The translations under genes and the position numbers were made by a program. From positions 806,001 to 870,000 of the forward strand of contig CAJQUW010001636.1 of NCBI GenBank assembly GCA_907163375.1: a stretch of 64,000 bases of DNA. The letters are read 5' to 3'. This DNA is from Prostheceraeus crozeri. Taxonomy: Eukaryota; Platyhelminthes; Polycladida; Euryleptidae. The notes beneath the pieces were generated by a model. That model did not search any database. It saw only the letters and a list, made by a program, of their open reading frames with translations, and was not told the DNA's origin. Positions 40,313-54,689 of this stretch are shown in pieces (positions within the stretch are counted from its first letter, which is position 1; the number at the start of each line of letters is the position of its first letter).

Positions 40313-41367
40313 AAACTCACATTAGGACGCTTTGGATAGGGAAATTTTATCTCTATTTTCAATTTCAAATCGACCGCTATTACTAATCGGCCAATTCTTA
40401 TTCCCGAAATTTCCTTTACTTTCCCTTTCTTTCCTTCTAACCGGCTAACCGGATCAGAAAATTGTATCTAAGTTTAGTCCACTTGCCATAGGTGGGCAGT
40501 CCGATTAAAATTTCGATTTTCCAAACATTCGGAGCTTCTTGTCGAAAATTTCATGTCGAACATTTTAAAGCGATTATTCGATTCGGCCAGGTCGAGATCA
40601 TCCGCATGTCCTTAATGTCCTTTGATAAATCATTTTTTTCTATTATTCATACCAGCGCCGTGGTCATCGCCACTGGCTGAAGAAGAGCATCTCACCAATT
40701 GAGGCCTCTCATTCAACTGTTCAACCTCTCATTCATATGTTTCAGAGAAATTGATCACTCTAGCGAAAAGCGACCAGTGGTTCCGACTGACTTATAGAAC
40801 GTCCCATCGCAAACCTATCCTCGTGATCCCCACGAATTTCTCGAAAATGATCAGTCGTCTAAAAGTGTTTAAACTCACGTATCTGACGTGAACGTTGCGC
40901 AACATGCAGGCTGCTATTCGTTCAGGTAGCATGCTGTCTCTGAGAAAATGAAACACTGTTTATTTTACCTTATCAGTCCAATCTAAACCGGATAATGCAG
41001 AATTATATCAAACCCGACATTAAGTGAAAAACATTCGAAAATGTTTAATTCAATTTTTTAAATGTGTTATTGCATTACAAAATAGAAACGTTGTCAACTA
41101 GGGTTACGACCGCGACCGGACGTGCCAGTGCGTCCATAGTTTGCTATCAAACATCACTTGTTTAATATAATCTCCACTTTGATTTACTAAATAACTGCAC
41201 CTTCTAGTTTCATGAATTTTACTTTGCGTGGAATTGCATTCTTTCTGAATGGAAAACTATTGAACAATGAATTACTCTTCGAAGCTATATTTGTCAATCT
41301 CAGGGTCCCTAAGCATTACCGTCGATAATCTATTGAATTAGATATTCATTGTTCTTATCCTCCTTAG
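40313..41367 (+). other. Intron, no recognised gene
   Basis: No recognisable gene or element between the hAT-like relic and the next receptor exon. Confidence 0.45.
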
Positions 41368-41468
41368 AAACAACCATTCGTTCTCAATGAGATAAATGGA
41401 AACAATCAACTAATTTCGGGATACTGCGTGGACATTTTAGATCTCCTGTCACATGAATTGAACTTCAC
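41368..41468 (+). CDS. iGluR exon (ligand-binding segment S1, part 1)
   Basis: Acceptor TCCTCCTTAG and donor TTCAC|GTAAG, phase 0 in, two bases over at the end. The translation KQPFVLNEINGNNQ, then SGYCVDILDLLSHELNFT, is a close match to the start of the receptor glutamate-binding segment S1 (the 'G-Y-C-h-D-h-h' motif). The domain binds agonist outside the cell. It follows the exon at 32356-32486 directly. Confidence 0.88.
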
Positions 41469-41775
41469 GTAAGTGTAATTGTCGCTCTTTTCTTTGCAAT
41501 TTGCATCCATCATTCACAAACATGGTTAACTTGACTTTAAAATCAAATTACTTGCTTAATGACTGATTTAGAAAAAAGTTTCTATACCAATAAATATCAC
41601 ATTCACAAAAAGCTTCACAACTACAAAAAAGCCAGTTATTCAACAAAATTCCCATGAGGTGAATGGAGCTTTATCACATCGAAGAACGAGTTTTTAATAA
41701 TAGCCGCTGCTCGAATAATGCTTACACACGAATTTTGAAATTGCACTAAAAAGTGAACTTTTCATGATTTTTCAG

Positions 41776-41848
41776 ATATTCACTTGTCAATGCTGAAATT
41801 TATGGAATAAAAACCTGGGATGCTTTACTTAAAGCCGTACAAAATGGG
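41776..41848 (+). CDS. iGluR exon (S1, part 2)
   Basis: Acceptor GATTTTTCAG and donor ATGGG|GTAAGT. The first base completes the split codon of the previous exon, giving YSLVNAEIYGIKTWDALLKA and then VQNG. This matches the S1 stretch with 'Y-G' and 'W-x-x-h-h-x-x-h' of glutamate receptors. Confidence 0.82.
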
Positions 41849-41979
41849 GTAAGTGGCATCGAGCAGTCTGCAAAACGAGAAATCTGTTGACATAGCAAAT
41901 AATTGCGTGCAATCATCGTGTGCGCAATGTTTTATTTTATGTTTATTATAAACGTTTACGATTTGTCTTTATTTTACAG

Positions 41980-42134
41980 ACATTTGATATGTCCACGTGC
42001 AACTGCATTATGACCAGAGAAAGGGAAAATCTTGTCGACTTTCTTCAGCCCTGGGGTGAGAATTGGCAAAGCATCTTGATAAAAGAACCTGTGAACAAGG
42101 ATATATATCGCTTCCTTCAGCCCTTTACATGGAG
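41980..42134 (+). CDS. iGluR exon (S1, part 3, agonist-contact region)
   Basis: Acceptor CTTTATTTTACAG and donor TGGAG|GTAAC. The translation includes NCIMTRERENLVDFLQPW, then SILIKEP and RFLQPFTW. In glutamate receptors this region reads as a T-x-x-R-E-x-h-h-D-F motif with the conserved Arg binding the agonist carboxylate. Here the T, R, E, D and F are present, while the usual Pro before the motif is not. The exon ends two bases into a codon that is completed at 58750, leaving a 16.6-kb intron. Confidence 0.9.
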
Positions 42135-45100
42135 GTAACTATATGCAACAATGTTTAATTGTGTTATCCCTATTGTATACTACATATTGTAGGGACAATC
42201 TTCAATCTTTCAATTTCTTGTCATGCAAGTTCAAATACTTGGAAACTGCAGTTTAATATCCATCATATATGAATTTTTATGAAATTTTATAGAAGCATAT
42301 TTATTTTCTTTCGTTAATTCAAATGAAGTTAGAGAAAACCAAGAACTTTTATGTAATGCTTGATCTATCAATTCTTGACTTTTGTTAATAAGTCTTCACA
42401 TCACATTATAATTTGGACAGCTAGGTGCTCAAGAATCATTTTTAAAATCTTCTACCGGCTCTAATTCAATGACGACATAATTGTACCTGTTTATATCATA
42501 GATGCCAGCATTTTCTTATAAAATAAGATTATTTGCTTCTTTTTTACCTTTATTCTGTAATCCATGTAGATCGTCTAAATCTTTTATAAAGGCTTTGCTT
42601 AATGTATGCAATTGAATTTGTTGCTGAATCCCTTGCTGAATGAAATCAGGAATTTATGATAATTTCCAGATGATAAATCGCGATGACAGAATGAATCCAT
42701 TAGAAAAATTGTATCATGAAATGATGCGTAACATATTAGTAGAGCAGCAATTTGATAGTCTAATACACTGCTACCATCTGCACAGAACTGTGTTTTCTAG
42801 TTTTTCAACTATAGTGATGCAAATAAATGAAATTTCCATCGATTGATTTCACATTATGGCAGTTAAGATCTTATAGTTGACTGAATGAAGGCTTGACTCT
42901 CGAAAAGTAAGATAACTTAATGATGGAGCATCTTAAATTGACAACTAATCCAAATGAATTTTTCTCATTTCGAGATATTCGATGCCTAATATCTCCAGAC
43001 ATTCAGTCGCCTTACCATGACCAGCGTCGCTGGGCAATGCGCGTATTTATAGCCTATTGATTGACATCAGTATGTCTTCTCACCTATTCATATTCAAAAA
43101 TACAAATATGGAAGACTTTTCTTTTTAATTGCGACCTTTAATGCGATGAGAGCTCCGTCCATGCCTGAAAAGTGAAAGCAGTGCCATACTCAATCAATGG
43201 CCGAACACAAGCATCATATGCATTTATGAAATGACTGGGCGAATTTGCTCAAAACATACCTATACATTGCCTACCGGTAAAAATTTGATTTTCTAAATGA
43301 AGACAAATAATTACCACTGACTGTACTTCAGGAAAACTCGATTTCACAACCTGAAATTCCTCTCTTTTGCAAGCGAGTCGTTATTGCCCGCCGTATATAA
43401 TTGCATTGCACGAGAGTATTCATCATCAGCTACTGATGATACACGTATACTTCTTCAATCCTCTTTTAGCATTTTAAGCTGACCTAAATTAATGGTTCCT
43501 AAACAGATTTATCAATTTTTAACCTCAGAAGCCACTTCAGTTTCCACTATACGAGGACAAGTCCGAGTCCAAAATTCAGTCTCTTAATTTAAATGTTTAT
43601 TTAGACTTTGGACACAGCTCAGAATACAAAATCCATTTTACGAGTTGATAATTATACATCGAATTTTCAGTCGATGCAGAAATCCTGTATGAAATGCTTG
43701 CTTGACAACAAGTATGATGAAGGTCAATGTGAATGAAGGTTGTCGCTCAATATAGTTAAAAAAGATAACTATTGCAACTTGTGGCGACAGAAAATATATT
43801 TTTTGAAAATTGTCTAGATCATTTGAAAATTGTTCATCATTTCGTTCTTTTCTTCGACTGCCATCTTCCATAACGTTGATCAAAGGTTTAATGTGATCAA
43901 ACTTGTCTAAAATTATTTGAATTCCTCGAATCTAGAAATTTTGGAGATCGAGGCTTTTTGAAGAAATTCACAGTGATCCGCAAGCGATGAATGACTGATT
44001 TTTCTATTCAGTAACGTATTAGTGTTCTCCTTGTCCCCACTTTGCAGATTCCTGACTTAAAAAACATTCAATTGATAGTTGAACTTCAGATAAACCGATG
44101 TTTTTAGACGGCCTAATTCTGTGGTGAAAACAATTCAAAAGAGGTAGTCTGCAAGTTTGGAACCGGCCGGGGCCGGGTTGGAGGTCGGCGGAATCAAAAC
44201 CTGCCAGTCGGGCTGGAAAAGGGGTCGGCGTCTCTGTAACCGATTGGTTAAGGCTTTGATCTTCAGATGTCATTTTGTCAACTTAGACCGTTAACATAAT
44301 GTCCATAACGTAACCTTGAAAGGCAGGCCTACCATCACTCTGAGTGAGCAGGAGTGCCCAACTACAATACAATTAGGCTATTTGCACTTTGATAATTTAT
44401 TTTGTTCGATGGAAAAGACTAAGCAGCAATACACGGAATGACAGATACCGATATAATTAGTAGCAGATCTGCGTTATACATGTAGTTTATAATGATATTG
44501 ATCATAGCAATAACTGTATTTTAAATGTCAATTACACACAAGAAATTGATAATCAAGATGATGACCTAAACGTACGTAATAATGATAAAACGCGATGAAC
44601 AATATTATTGTTGATGGGAGCTAGCACGAAGCTGTGCAGGGAACGAGGTCTCACCTGACACCTTTGTACAGCACTGTAGAACTCTTAATAACTACTACAA
44701 AACTGCACGTTTGCCGGATCAGACACCCAGGACTGAAAACCTCATGTAGACTATTTCCAATCGAGAAATTGTGACATTTTGGTTATAAACAACATGTTAT
44801 TTAATTATTGATTCCAGATTTAAGTCGAAAAAGTATTTCTTCTAAATGATTAGTATAGATAGCGTTTCCCAGTGATGCTCGTTCACGTGAGTGGCCGCTT
44901 TTATTCCGGATCTCTATTCTTTGACTACACCGCTCACATGTGTGCACACATTTTCCACATTGCAAATGATGCATGCAACATTTCCCTCTTCGAACTATGC
45001 GTTCCCAGCAATGATCCACCCTAGGTCACTTCAGTTCTCAGACTTTTGAGAAATGATCATGATAGCCCAGGGCTTTCAACCTTAAACAAGTACCAATGCA

Positions 45101-48100
45101 TCATCCATCGAATGAAGAATTTGGTAACTACTACAGAGTTCCTCTCTCAGCCAACCACAGCGAAACCCCTGTCAATGTACAACGACCTGCTTCTCAGCAA
45201 GCATGAATTGGCAGTTGTGACGTCATCATGAGTCTTTGACATGAATTTGCAGGTAAACTAGAGAACAGATAAGTGGGAAAGTGACAGGAAATCGTCGCAG
45301 TGATTCAATACTTTAATATTCATGCATAAAAGTCGTTTCTGAAATTGACCGAACTACACCTTTAGGCAAAAGGAATGTTGAAGATCTCGCAGTAACTTAA
45401 ACATATCCAATTCTTGCTCCCTTAAGATATTTGCTGCCACATGTGATTCCTACAGAAGGAAAATTTGCTGACACATGTAACCTCTGCAGAAGGATAATTT
45501 TAGACAGACATCGACTCTGTGAAAGTTTCTTCATTAAGCTGGCCAACGAAGTACAATTCACTTAACTATGATGACGAACTGACTACTAGAGTATGTGAGA
45601 GTATGGGTTAACTTACAGAATTCGCTAAATGCATGCGTTTATAACCAGGGCTTAAATGAACAAATAAGTGTAGCATGCAAGCTTTTTGTATTTTGCGCTT
45701 ATATATGATGTAGCTGCGGTAGGACTTGCATGAAAGCATTGCAATTAAAAAATCACTTTATGAATTAAGCAATTTATCATATGAATGGTCAAATTCTGAT
45801 AGCAATTGTTTCTCCGACATTGGTTTAAGTCTGAAAGTTTCATTTGGCGTCTTATTTGACTTGTGGGCATTCAGATCGGCGAACATTAAACTAATGTAAT
45901 TATAATTACTACTAATGCATATGCATGCCACAGCGCATTGATGATTCTGACAAAAAGAGAAAGTGAAAGGATATGAAAGAAAATGAATACCAAATATTTG
46001 AACGTCACAACTGCAATAAAGCGATTATTCATAATTAGGGGCAATTGAGTTTTATTGGTCAGATAAATCAGAAGTAAATAAGCTAGAAGCTCACTCAATA
46101 AAAGTTCAATTTCTATAATTAATCAGACTGATTGAGTTACTTTCGAATAATTTCGGGTTTGGGTCTGATCCAGTTCGGGTTCCTCCTGGATTTTTAGGGC
46201 TTGAGTCAGTTTTTTTGACGACCGCACACCTCAAATATCTGCTCATTATTATGTAAATGGTTGTAGTTCTGTGTATTGTAATCAAAATTTTGACATGTAA
46301 AACAAATGAAAGTGCGAGTAGTAAGAGCATGATATGGAAATTTAGAAAGCCTTTGCTAAAGAAACTTCATTTAGAAAGAATAAGACCTACACATGATATC
46401 GAAATAAGGATGGACGAGAATTAATGCATGATCGAAAATGCATTCGAAGTGCTACTTAGAAGCAATCTCACAGCCTAAATATTCGGGAGAAGTGTGGGCA
46501 AGAAGTGATGCAAGTGATGGTTTCTCAAAGAACTTCTCTCTTTTCATTAGTATGCTTATCCAATATCCTGAGTAATTTTTATATTGGGATGCAAATTTAG
46601 ACTCAAACAGATATTTCTAAAATGCATTACAACTTACGAAATCATATCTCTTTGAAAGTGATCAATCTCAGTAAAAAATGATTAAGAGAAAAGGCACGCA
46701 TGCAAATTGTTTTTCAGATGATGCTCGAATGATTTTTACTCATTCAGTTTAATCACTAGACAGTCCAAAAACCTAGATTGATGCACGTGTTGCACGTCAG
46801 CGCTAGCGTCATTTATGTTAACAGTTCTTCTGCATGCCCTCATAAACGTAACTAACTCACGGTGAGAAACATGCTCTTCAAAGTCACAAGCATTGAAATT
46901 CAAATGATGAGTTGTAGACATGTGACATGGCGACAGGTCAATGATTTTCAATTTATTGAATGAGTTTGGCATTGTACGAAATCGGCGGCACTTTGAATGT
47001 ATGAAATGAATATTTTGATCATATTATCTCACTAATTTGTTGATATGAAGAGTTACTATAATGTTCATCAATCAGTATTGAGAAGTGTAAGCATGGGTCT
47101 TTTATGAGTCATGCAATTATCAATTATGCATCAGTAATTATGAGTTTTGACAGTTGCCCTCTTGCATTTCGGCGCCTAGAAATACGCAAATGATGCTTAT
47201 TAATAAAATAGCTGTCGTACAGATGTAATCAACTGATATAGTGATGATTGAGTCTGCCCTTTTTCCTGATATGCCTTGATGCTAAATAATCGAGCAATTA
47301 CTGATCTTTTGTTGAATATAAAAAATGACATCGAATAAGTTGTGGATATCAATATCAGATTCTCAATTGTTTTATGAGTATTATAGATTCGATTGAGTAA
47401 TATGCTTCAGAATAATTGCAAATGTTGTTGATAAATATATTTTTTCAGCTTCTAACTATTTTTCAGCTGTATAGTCTGCGTCAATAGCTACATTGTTTGT
47501 CATTGTAGATATCTATATGGTTCATCCTAGCTACATCATGTACTTGTAGAAGATGGTGTCTTCGACATTCGTTGTAATTGATATCGAGTATTCTGTTAAC
47601 CTCTGCAATCTGTCGTCTGTCGATCTCTGCAATGTTTTTAGCTTACATTGATCTTTTCCCATAGGTAAAACTGCTCAAAGTGATGAGCAAAATAAAGTAT
47701 TTCGTCGAATTATATCCTAAGCTGGCTCCATAGCAAACTCGCAGTACTGACATTTCCGAAGTGAAAATCCATCAACGGAAACAGATCGATATATCAACAA
47801 ACTGGTTTCTAATTATGTATTCCTAAATTGAAGATCCAAACATTTAAAAGTCTATTGTCACTCGTACGTGCTTCGAAATGAGTTCTTGAGTTCGAAATCA
47901 CTAAATTGTCTACAATCCGTGGGCGACTCTGCTGTTGGAGAAGGGGGTTTTTGGAAAATTGTGAAGAAACGTATAACGCACGGCTGCAGCCTATTAATTC
48001 TGTTAGATACCTTAATGCTCCGTTATCTTCATGGTGCATTCATTGACATGACCTTGCTCGATTGTGTGATTGCTTTCTATTGTCGTAACTTGCCCATCCA

Positions 48101-48182
48101 TACCCTAGTTTCCAAAACAATTAAGTTACTGAAGATTCCAATTGCGATTAGTCCGTTAATTGATTGGCTACTCCTGAAGAAT
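42135..48182 (+). other. First part of a 16.6-kb intron, no recognised gene
   Basis: No exons or clear element ends. Short open frames scattered on both strands lack family resemblance. The stretch around 44100-44240 is more GC-rich, with no known motif. Confidence 0.45.
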
Positions 48183-48665
48183 TAAGGTTCATTCACACCG
48201 GACGCGGCGCGTCCTCACGCGTCAGAATTTTCGTTCAGAACCTTAACAAACCTATGGTACTGTTCGCACAGAGACGCACGGGACCACAGCGTGTCCGGTG
48301 TGAACAGCCCCATAGGTTTATGAAAGGCCGCTATCACACAGAATACGGCATCTTCCATCTTCCATGTCACTCGCCTTTTTGCACGTTCTTCATAAGGCGT
48401 GATGAGGCGATTTTCATCTGCCGTCTTCTGCCTTCCATCGTCTATCTTCCATCTTCCACAGACCACAGTCACCCTAGGGAAATCCATTTCCGATACAGTA
48501 AACGTCATTTTTTTACTATTAACCGTTGATGATATGTACTTTTATTTTGCAAATAAAAGAGAAAACTATCATAATTATAAGGAACAGAGATCAAAGGGCC
48601 TCTCTCAGTTTAAGAAGACGAGACATGTCTCTACGCAGTTTCTCCACCGGGGAATGTTTGAGAAC

Positions 48666-49440
48666 TTATGGTAGAGCCGATTCCTGATGGATTCTCTTCA
48701 GCAGGCTCTGTCTTTTAAGTGCAAGAAGAGATGTAGCATCAATGATGCCCTTCCTGGCTAACTCGTCGTTTCTGATTATGTCAGGGAAGTGGATGCCGAG
48801 GGCAAGACAAGCGAGCGCTCGGTTTGACTGATCAAGTCTTTTAGCACGCGTCTCTGTCAGAGCGGTTGCCTCAAGATCATAAAGAAGTACTGGTTGCACC
48901 GCAGACTTAAATAGCTTCAGCTTGGAGTTCTCACTCGTGGATGAATGAAACAGACGATATAGTTTGGTTGCCGCGACCCATGCCAGCGTCTGTCGAGCAG
49001 ATATTGCGCTGTCAGGATTGAGAACAGAACCTTTCTGCCCAGGTACGCAGAGTCGTTGGCTTCCTTGATACGCTGGAATACAGATGGAAGGAATACAGGT
49101 GAGGGATTCCGTATTCCTATGTGTAGAATCTCTGTCTTCGTGGCGCTAATATTTAGGCCGACCTTCCTTGCAGAGTAGCAAACTCTATTCAATGCTCATT
49201 GTGAGTCCTTGCAGTTATCATTGAGAAGAGCAATGTCATCAGCGAAAGCCAAAAAAGGGAGACAAACCTTTTGGAAGCGCTTGCATCGTCGGCGGCGCAG
49301 GCCGGTCAGCTGAGCATCGCGAAGCACTGCGTCTAGCACAAGAACAAACAGAAAGGGTGCAAGCGTGTCTCCCTGGAGTACGCCGGAAGAGGCATGGAAA
49401 TAGTATCACTTGCATCTTCCGGGCTTACACAGTGGCTGCA
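48666..49440 (-). pseudogene. Non-LTR retrotransposon (LINE) reverse transcriptase fragment
   Basis: The reverse strand encodes, in order and in broken frames: GVLQGDTLAPFLFVLVLDAV (RT palm), FADDIALLND (the catalytic FADD box), ARKVGLNISATKTEIL, then a thumb-like stretch and MQPVLLYDLEATALTETRAK. This is the order found in LINE reverse transcriptases. No endonuclease domain or 5' part is present. Confidence 0.8.
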
Positions 49441-49444
49441 TACG

Positions 49445-50528
49445 TCAAGAGTGGACCACGGCCCTACCAACTGGATACTTGCGATTTAGCTCAGGTCTGT
49501 GAGTTTCAATCATTTGCGCTTCAATGACTCTAGCTTCTACAGGAGTGTTGAAACGCTTCATTTTCATGACGTGAAAGTCATTGATCGTTAAAGAACCATT
49601 GTGGTCATTTTTAGAATGTTCAGACAGCGCACTATTGTCGCTATTCATTCTGAGACTATATTCGTGTTCGCGATATCTTGTTTGGAATTGCCTGCTGGTT
49701 TGACCAATATAGCTTTTGCTACAATATTTACAAGCAAGCCAATAGACAATGAATCTGTCATCATAGGTGTAACTGTCAGGCATATTTTCACAAATTTTGC
49801 AGTTGGAATGTATATTTCTTTTTATTTCGTATTCGAAGCTTTTGTACAAGTATTTCGCAGGCTTGTCAACAACTCTGATAGGGAAGTCAAATTTGCGCAC
49901 TATTTTATTAATTTTTTAGTGCATCTGTCATTGATGTAGTCTATTTTCAAAACCTCTTGTTTTTCATTTTTGGTGGTAGATTTTTTCTTTTGTTTTCTGT
50001 TATTGTTTTTCTCTCTATTTTTCAGAACTCTATCACAGTGGACATTTTTGTAGCCGTTTTCTCTGAATCTTCCATCAAGTTTTTGAAAGGCCACACTTTT
50101 ATCATTCACATCAGGGCATTTGTTTGCAGTGAAATTGCTTTTCACATGTCTAGGGAGCTAGCTCTCACTATTGAGGGTAATATCTGAATGAGTTGGCATA
50201 CTGTGCCACAAGTACTTCAACTTTTCATTCTCTACAGTTATCTGCAGATCCAAGAAACTGAATTGTTCATTCTTAGGTATTTCAATGACGGATTTCATAT
50301 TGTCATTAACTGCATTAAACGTCTCAAGGATGCTTTCGAGAGTAGCGTCATTTTCATTGAAAGGGCCGATGAGGATGTCATCAATGTGTCGAATGTAAAT
50401 TTCAGGGACGATGTCATGGTCATTTTTGGCATTTTCAGCCTCAAAGGAAAACGAATCGCATATGTACGCCTATCACAGATAGAAACAAATTCTAGATAAA
50501 AATGCGGAAATTCTGAAAGATAAGTCAA
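49445..50528 (-). pseudogene. Penelope-like element fragment: RT palm to GIY-YIG endonuclease
   Basis: On the reverse strand, broken frames give an RT palm with IHIRHIDDILIGPF-type sequence (about 50350-50400), a FLDLQ thumb segment, a linker with RFRENGYK, then a GIY-YIG endonuclease (CKYCSKSYIGQTSR, about 49710-49760) ending with ETHRPELNRKYP. The RT-linker-GIY-YIG order is diagnostic of Penelope-like elements. It is disrupted by frameshifts. Confidence 0.82.
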
Positions 50529-50627
50529 CCTACCGGGAATTAGAGAAGAGCAAAAATAAAAGTATTGAGAAACCGGGCCAATAACTTGCTGAAATTAGTT
50601 GGCAAAAAATTCCTTTCATAATGTGAA

Positions 50628-51356
50628 ATGGAAAAATTAATCACGACCAGCTGCAAACCAGCCTGTTTTCGTTCCATGATTAAAGATCACGAACCTAAGG
50701 ACGCCGAGAATGATGCTTTTCCTTTGAGGCCGATAGCATCGGCTAGCAATACGCCTACTGAAAAATTGGATTGGCATGGCAAGATTTTGACACAATTAGT
50801 TGAGCTCCGTACGATTAACGTTAAAAACTCTGATGAAGTTATAGCTCATCTAAAGAAAAGCGATTTGAAAGTCAGAAATAAGACCCTTGTTTCTTTGGAG
50901 GTCGTCACCCTGTACCCTAGTGTAGACATATAATATGGGATACAAGCTGTTATTGAATTTGCCACTCTACATTGGGATAAAATACAAAACTACAAAATGT
51001 CCGTAAAAGATCTAGAAAAAATTTTTAACCTTCATAGGCTATAGCTATATGAGATAAGCTTTGACGATAAAACATATTTACAAATTCGTGGATGTCCTAT
51101 GGGAAGTCATTTCGCTCTCCCATTTGCAGTTATAACCATGGACAAGATAGAGAAACAAGGTTTGACCAATTTGAAAAATGACCATGACATTTACATTCGA
51201 CACATTGATGACATCCTCATCGGCCCTTTCGATAAAAATGACGCTACTCTCGAAAGTATCCTAGAGACGTTTAATGCAGTTAATGACAATGTAAAATTCA
51301 CTTCACGGTGTTCTAATTTTAGAACAGTCCTGCGACTGGTGCCTGATGGCAGATGA
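50628..51356 (+). pseudogene. Penelope-like reverse transcriptase fragment, opposite orientation
   Basis: The forward strand encodes KTLVSLEVVTLYPSVDI (first catalytic region), then after stops GCPMGSHFALPFAVITMDK and YIRHIDDILIGPFDKNDATL. This is the same RT family as the reverse-strand piece at 49445-50528, whose palm sequence is nearly the same, so the two fragments stand head to head. Stops and frame changes make it non-functional. Confidence 0.8.
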
Positions 51357-51565
51357 AAATGAACTTCACCAGCCGCATAATTTCGTGCCTTATGTCCGAT
51401 GGGCGACGCCTTATGACTTTTTCTGTATGACATCGTGATGGAAGATGGAAGGTGGAAGACACCTTTTTATGTGTGTTTTGTTGTATTCTTTTCTATACAC
51501 GCAATTAAAGGGAAATCCCAAATGGAAGATGGAAGACGCCGTATTCTGTGTGACAGCGGCTTTGC

Positions 51566-54500
51566 TCTCAATTCTTCACAGTGACTCATTTTCAAGCGGA
51601 TTTTATTGAATACAGGTCTACTCTTATTGCATGTAATAGGACAGTGGTGGGCACGAGTGGCCCGCCAGGACATATTGGGTGGCCCGCCAACGCTTCTCAT
51701 ATCTACATGTAAATTGGCCATAGAGTAAGTATATTGGGTAGAGTAGTAACTCGGCATTTATTAAATCCCCAATATGCATACAGTTTCGATTTCATTAAAT
51801 GAACATGAGTCGAGACCCAGTATCACCTGTGAGATATGCAAATTTCTACACTTTTGGAGAAATTAAAACGAATCTGACTGATCATGACAGCAATACAGAA
51901 AAAGGAATAGTATTCCACAAATTCCTCCAAGTCATGTCAATTTGGAGAGGCAATGTAGTTTGTAAAATTAGCAATTCGATGGGCTACCGTGACTAAAAGG
52001 TCAGTTTTATTATAATAAGATTATTTTCTTAAGTGTGTTCATATCACAAACTGCCACTGAAAGAGCAAAACATCATAATCAAAGATATTTAATTGTTTAA
52101 AAGGGTTACATGAGAAATAGATGCCTAAATTTGAACCCATTTTAGTATCGGTCCTTATCGTGGCAAAGAAACATTACGGCAATGGAGCGAAATTGCTGTT
52201 TTGTCCGCTGTGCGATGTGCGATGCAACAAAAAGCCTCAGAAATGGCATGTGCTATATAGCATCATTCACTGATATTATACGGCAAGTTTCAAAAATGTT
52301 TATTCAGTAGTTTCTCTGAAAAAAAAATTGAAGATGAGAGCGGTAATACAGCAATTTAATGCAGTAATATCAATCCAGGTGGAAGAAAAAATATTCACAT
52401 GAAAACTGATGGGGTTATCAATTGATAAACACTCAACTCCCACTGTAGAATTCGTGACTATTAACAATTACAGTGAGAATCCGAATATTACACTGAGGAA
52501 TTGGCTATTAATAAGGCTCACCTATCTTTGGGCTCACCCATGTCAACAACGCTCTTCAAGTTATTCAGCAGACTGAAGCTAAAATATGGATATATGTATT
52601 GCAAATAATCATTTTTTTGTATTGAAATTTTAGATCTATGTGTTGGCATTTTAGGGTCAACTGGAATTGATCATCGCATGTCTTTCAATATCAAAGATGC
52701 TGTCAATGTGTATCATACATATTGGCATATGTTGTTTGTTTTTATTTGCTTAAGCCAATATTACATCAAATTTTCTGATAGTTCATATTTATTTTTGTGT
52801 TGTATCATGTAATTTCTTACCACAAAATTACAAATACACGTTAGATTATTGCCAAGCTTGGCAATCGCGTCTGGGCACAGCAACGATATGCGTGTACAAC
52901 CATAGCCAGGCCCCGGACTTATTACAAAGAAACAATCTAACTGCATGATCACAAGTAAAGACGTGGTTCATTTTTCTGTTCAGAAAAGTCATTTAGTCAT
53001 GTATCTGGTGAATTGTAGGTGAACTTTACTCTGCTTTCATCTAAAATGAAACAAATGGATTTCATTTGTATTATTCCTATATAACATGCGCAGTTCAAAT
53101 TTAATAATCAGCTGACTTTAAATAATGCAATGAAGTCTAATTGAAAGAATTGTATCAAGGGTACTCTTATTTACAACTGCGTTTTGCAAAACAGCTGAAA
53201 AAGTAGAATGTTAGACTACTATTTGTTGCAATTTGGACGTTGTTTTTAGACATATACGAAAATTTCTTGATTTATTATTAAAATGCGTTTTCGTTCTGTA
53301 ATTGCTAAAAAGAGGCAATGAAAGGGAATGTTTGTTGCTCGCTTACAAATATTTTCAAATTCAAGCAATATCAGCTGATTTTCATTGGTTTCGTTGCACA
53401 CAAGGCAAAAATACGTCTATTTCCTATTTAGCACTTCATGATATTAAATATCTTCGATCATAATCAAGGTATCTTATCATAATTAACTTTAAAAGATGCC
53501 AATGGGTCCACACTCCACATTACTATTCAGATTCAAGAAATGACGCCTTGTGAATCATAAAATTATGCCGCTGAAAATTGAATTAAAAGCGTGACATCTC
53601 AGCTAAGAAGCACAATGAGATCTCAACTTTTCCTTGAAGACTTGCAGGGACTTGCATTGTAATGTGGTTCATGAAATTTCTTAGATCATCAGGTCAATTT
53701 CTGTTTAATTAAGATGCTTGTCAGCGAATATTCATTCCTTTTGATATCCAACTTGTTTCAAACTATTTGGTGGTATACAAATTTGCAAATATTTTGCTAT
53801 TTAAAAACTGCTCAAATAATTTTTTGGACCACAGGAATGCAATCTCCGTAAAAAACAAAAAATTAAAAACGTGATGTAAAAATTTTTTTGTAAATAAACG
53901 ATATGAAGCGTTTTGATGACTTCATCGCAATGCTTGACGGAGTGGCGAACAATCGAAGACAGATGAAAGAGACCGACATTGCTAAAGTTATAATTTCCAA
54001 TTGTAAATTAAGTGCGGCATGCTTTTGAGTGATTGACATTGCAAATTAATCGTTAGGATATGGGATTGCTTTAAACTACATAATTTTGCGAAAACTAATC
54101 AATTGATATTTCATATTACAATAGTAAAGAATAGGGTTTTTAAGGACACACATATCATGTACACATTTTCATTCATTTGGTGACGACAAGGCACAGGTGA
54201 CAGATCATGAAATAGAATTGACGCACGGATTGACTTTGCCACAAGTTAGCTCACAAAACGACCTTTATTGACTTACATTGTCTATTCTATAGTAATCGGG
54301 AGTATCACTCTATTGAAGATTATCAGATAAGTTGAGAACAATAACAACTTTCTCATCTTCGTTTCCGATACTCGTTTTGCAGTAAAAAGAATACCATTCA
54401 TCTCCAAATGTATTCATGAATTCCATTTCATGGTTGACAAAGTATGAAAGTGCACTGATAAGGGATTTTGATGCTCATTTGGTCAAATTGTCCTCACAGA

Positions 54501-54689
54501 AGGTCAGAATTGTCGGATAGCTATGTCGAAAGTCAGTCATTTCTCTGCACGAACATCTGGCTGTGTGTGGTGTCAGGTTTCAGTGCGGGGGTAGAGCAAG
54601 CCGCGAGGCGTCTTGGCGCGGGATGGATTTGCCTATCTCGTAAGCAAACCGCGCGCCATTTCAGAACTTTTTTCTAAAATTACTTGGAC
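51566..54689 (+). other. Intron segment, no recognised gene
   Basis: AT-rich sequence inside the outer inverted-repeat pair. No open frame of note. Confidence 0.45.
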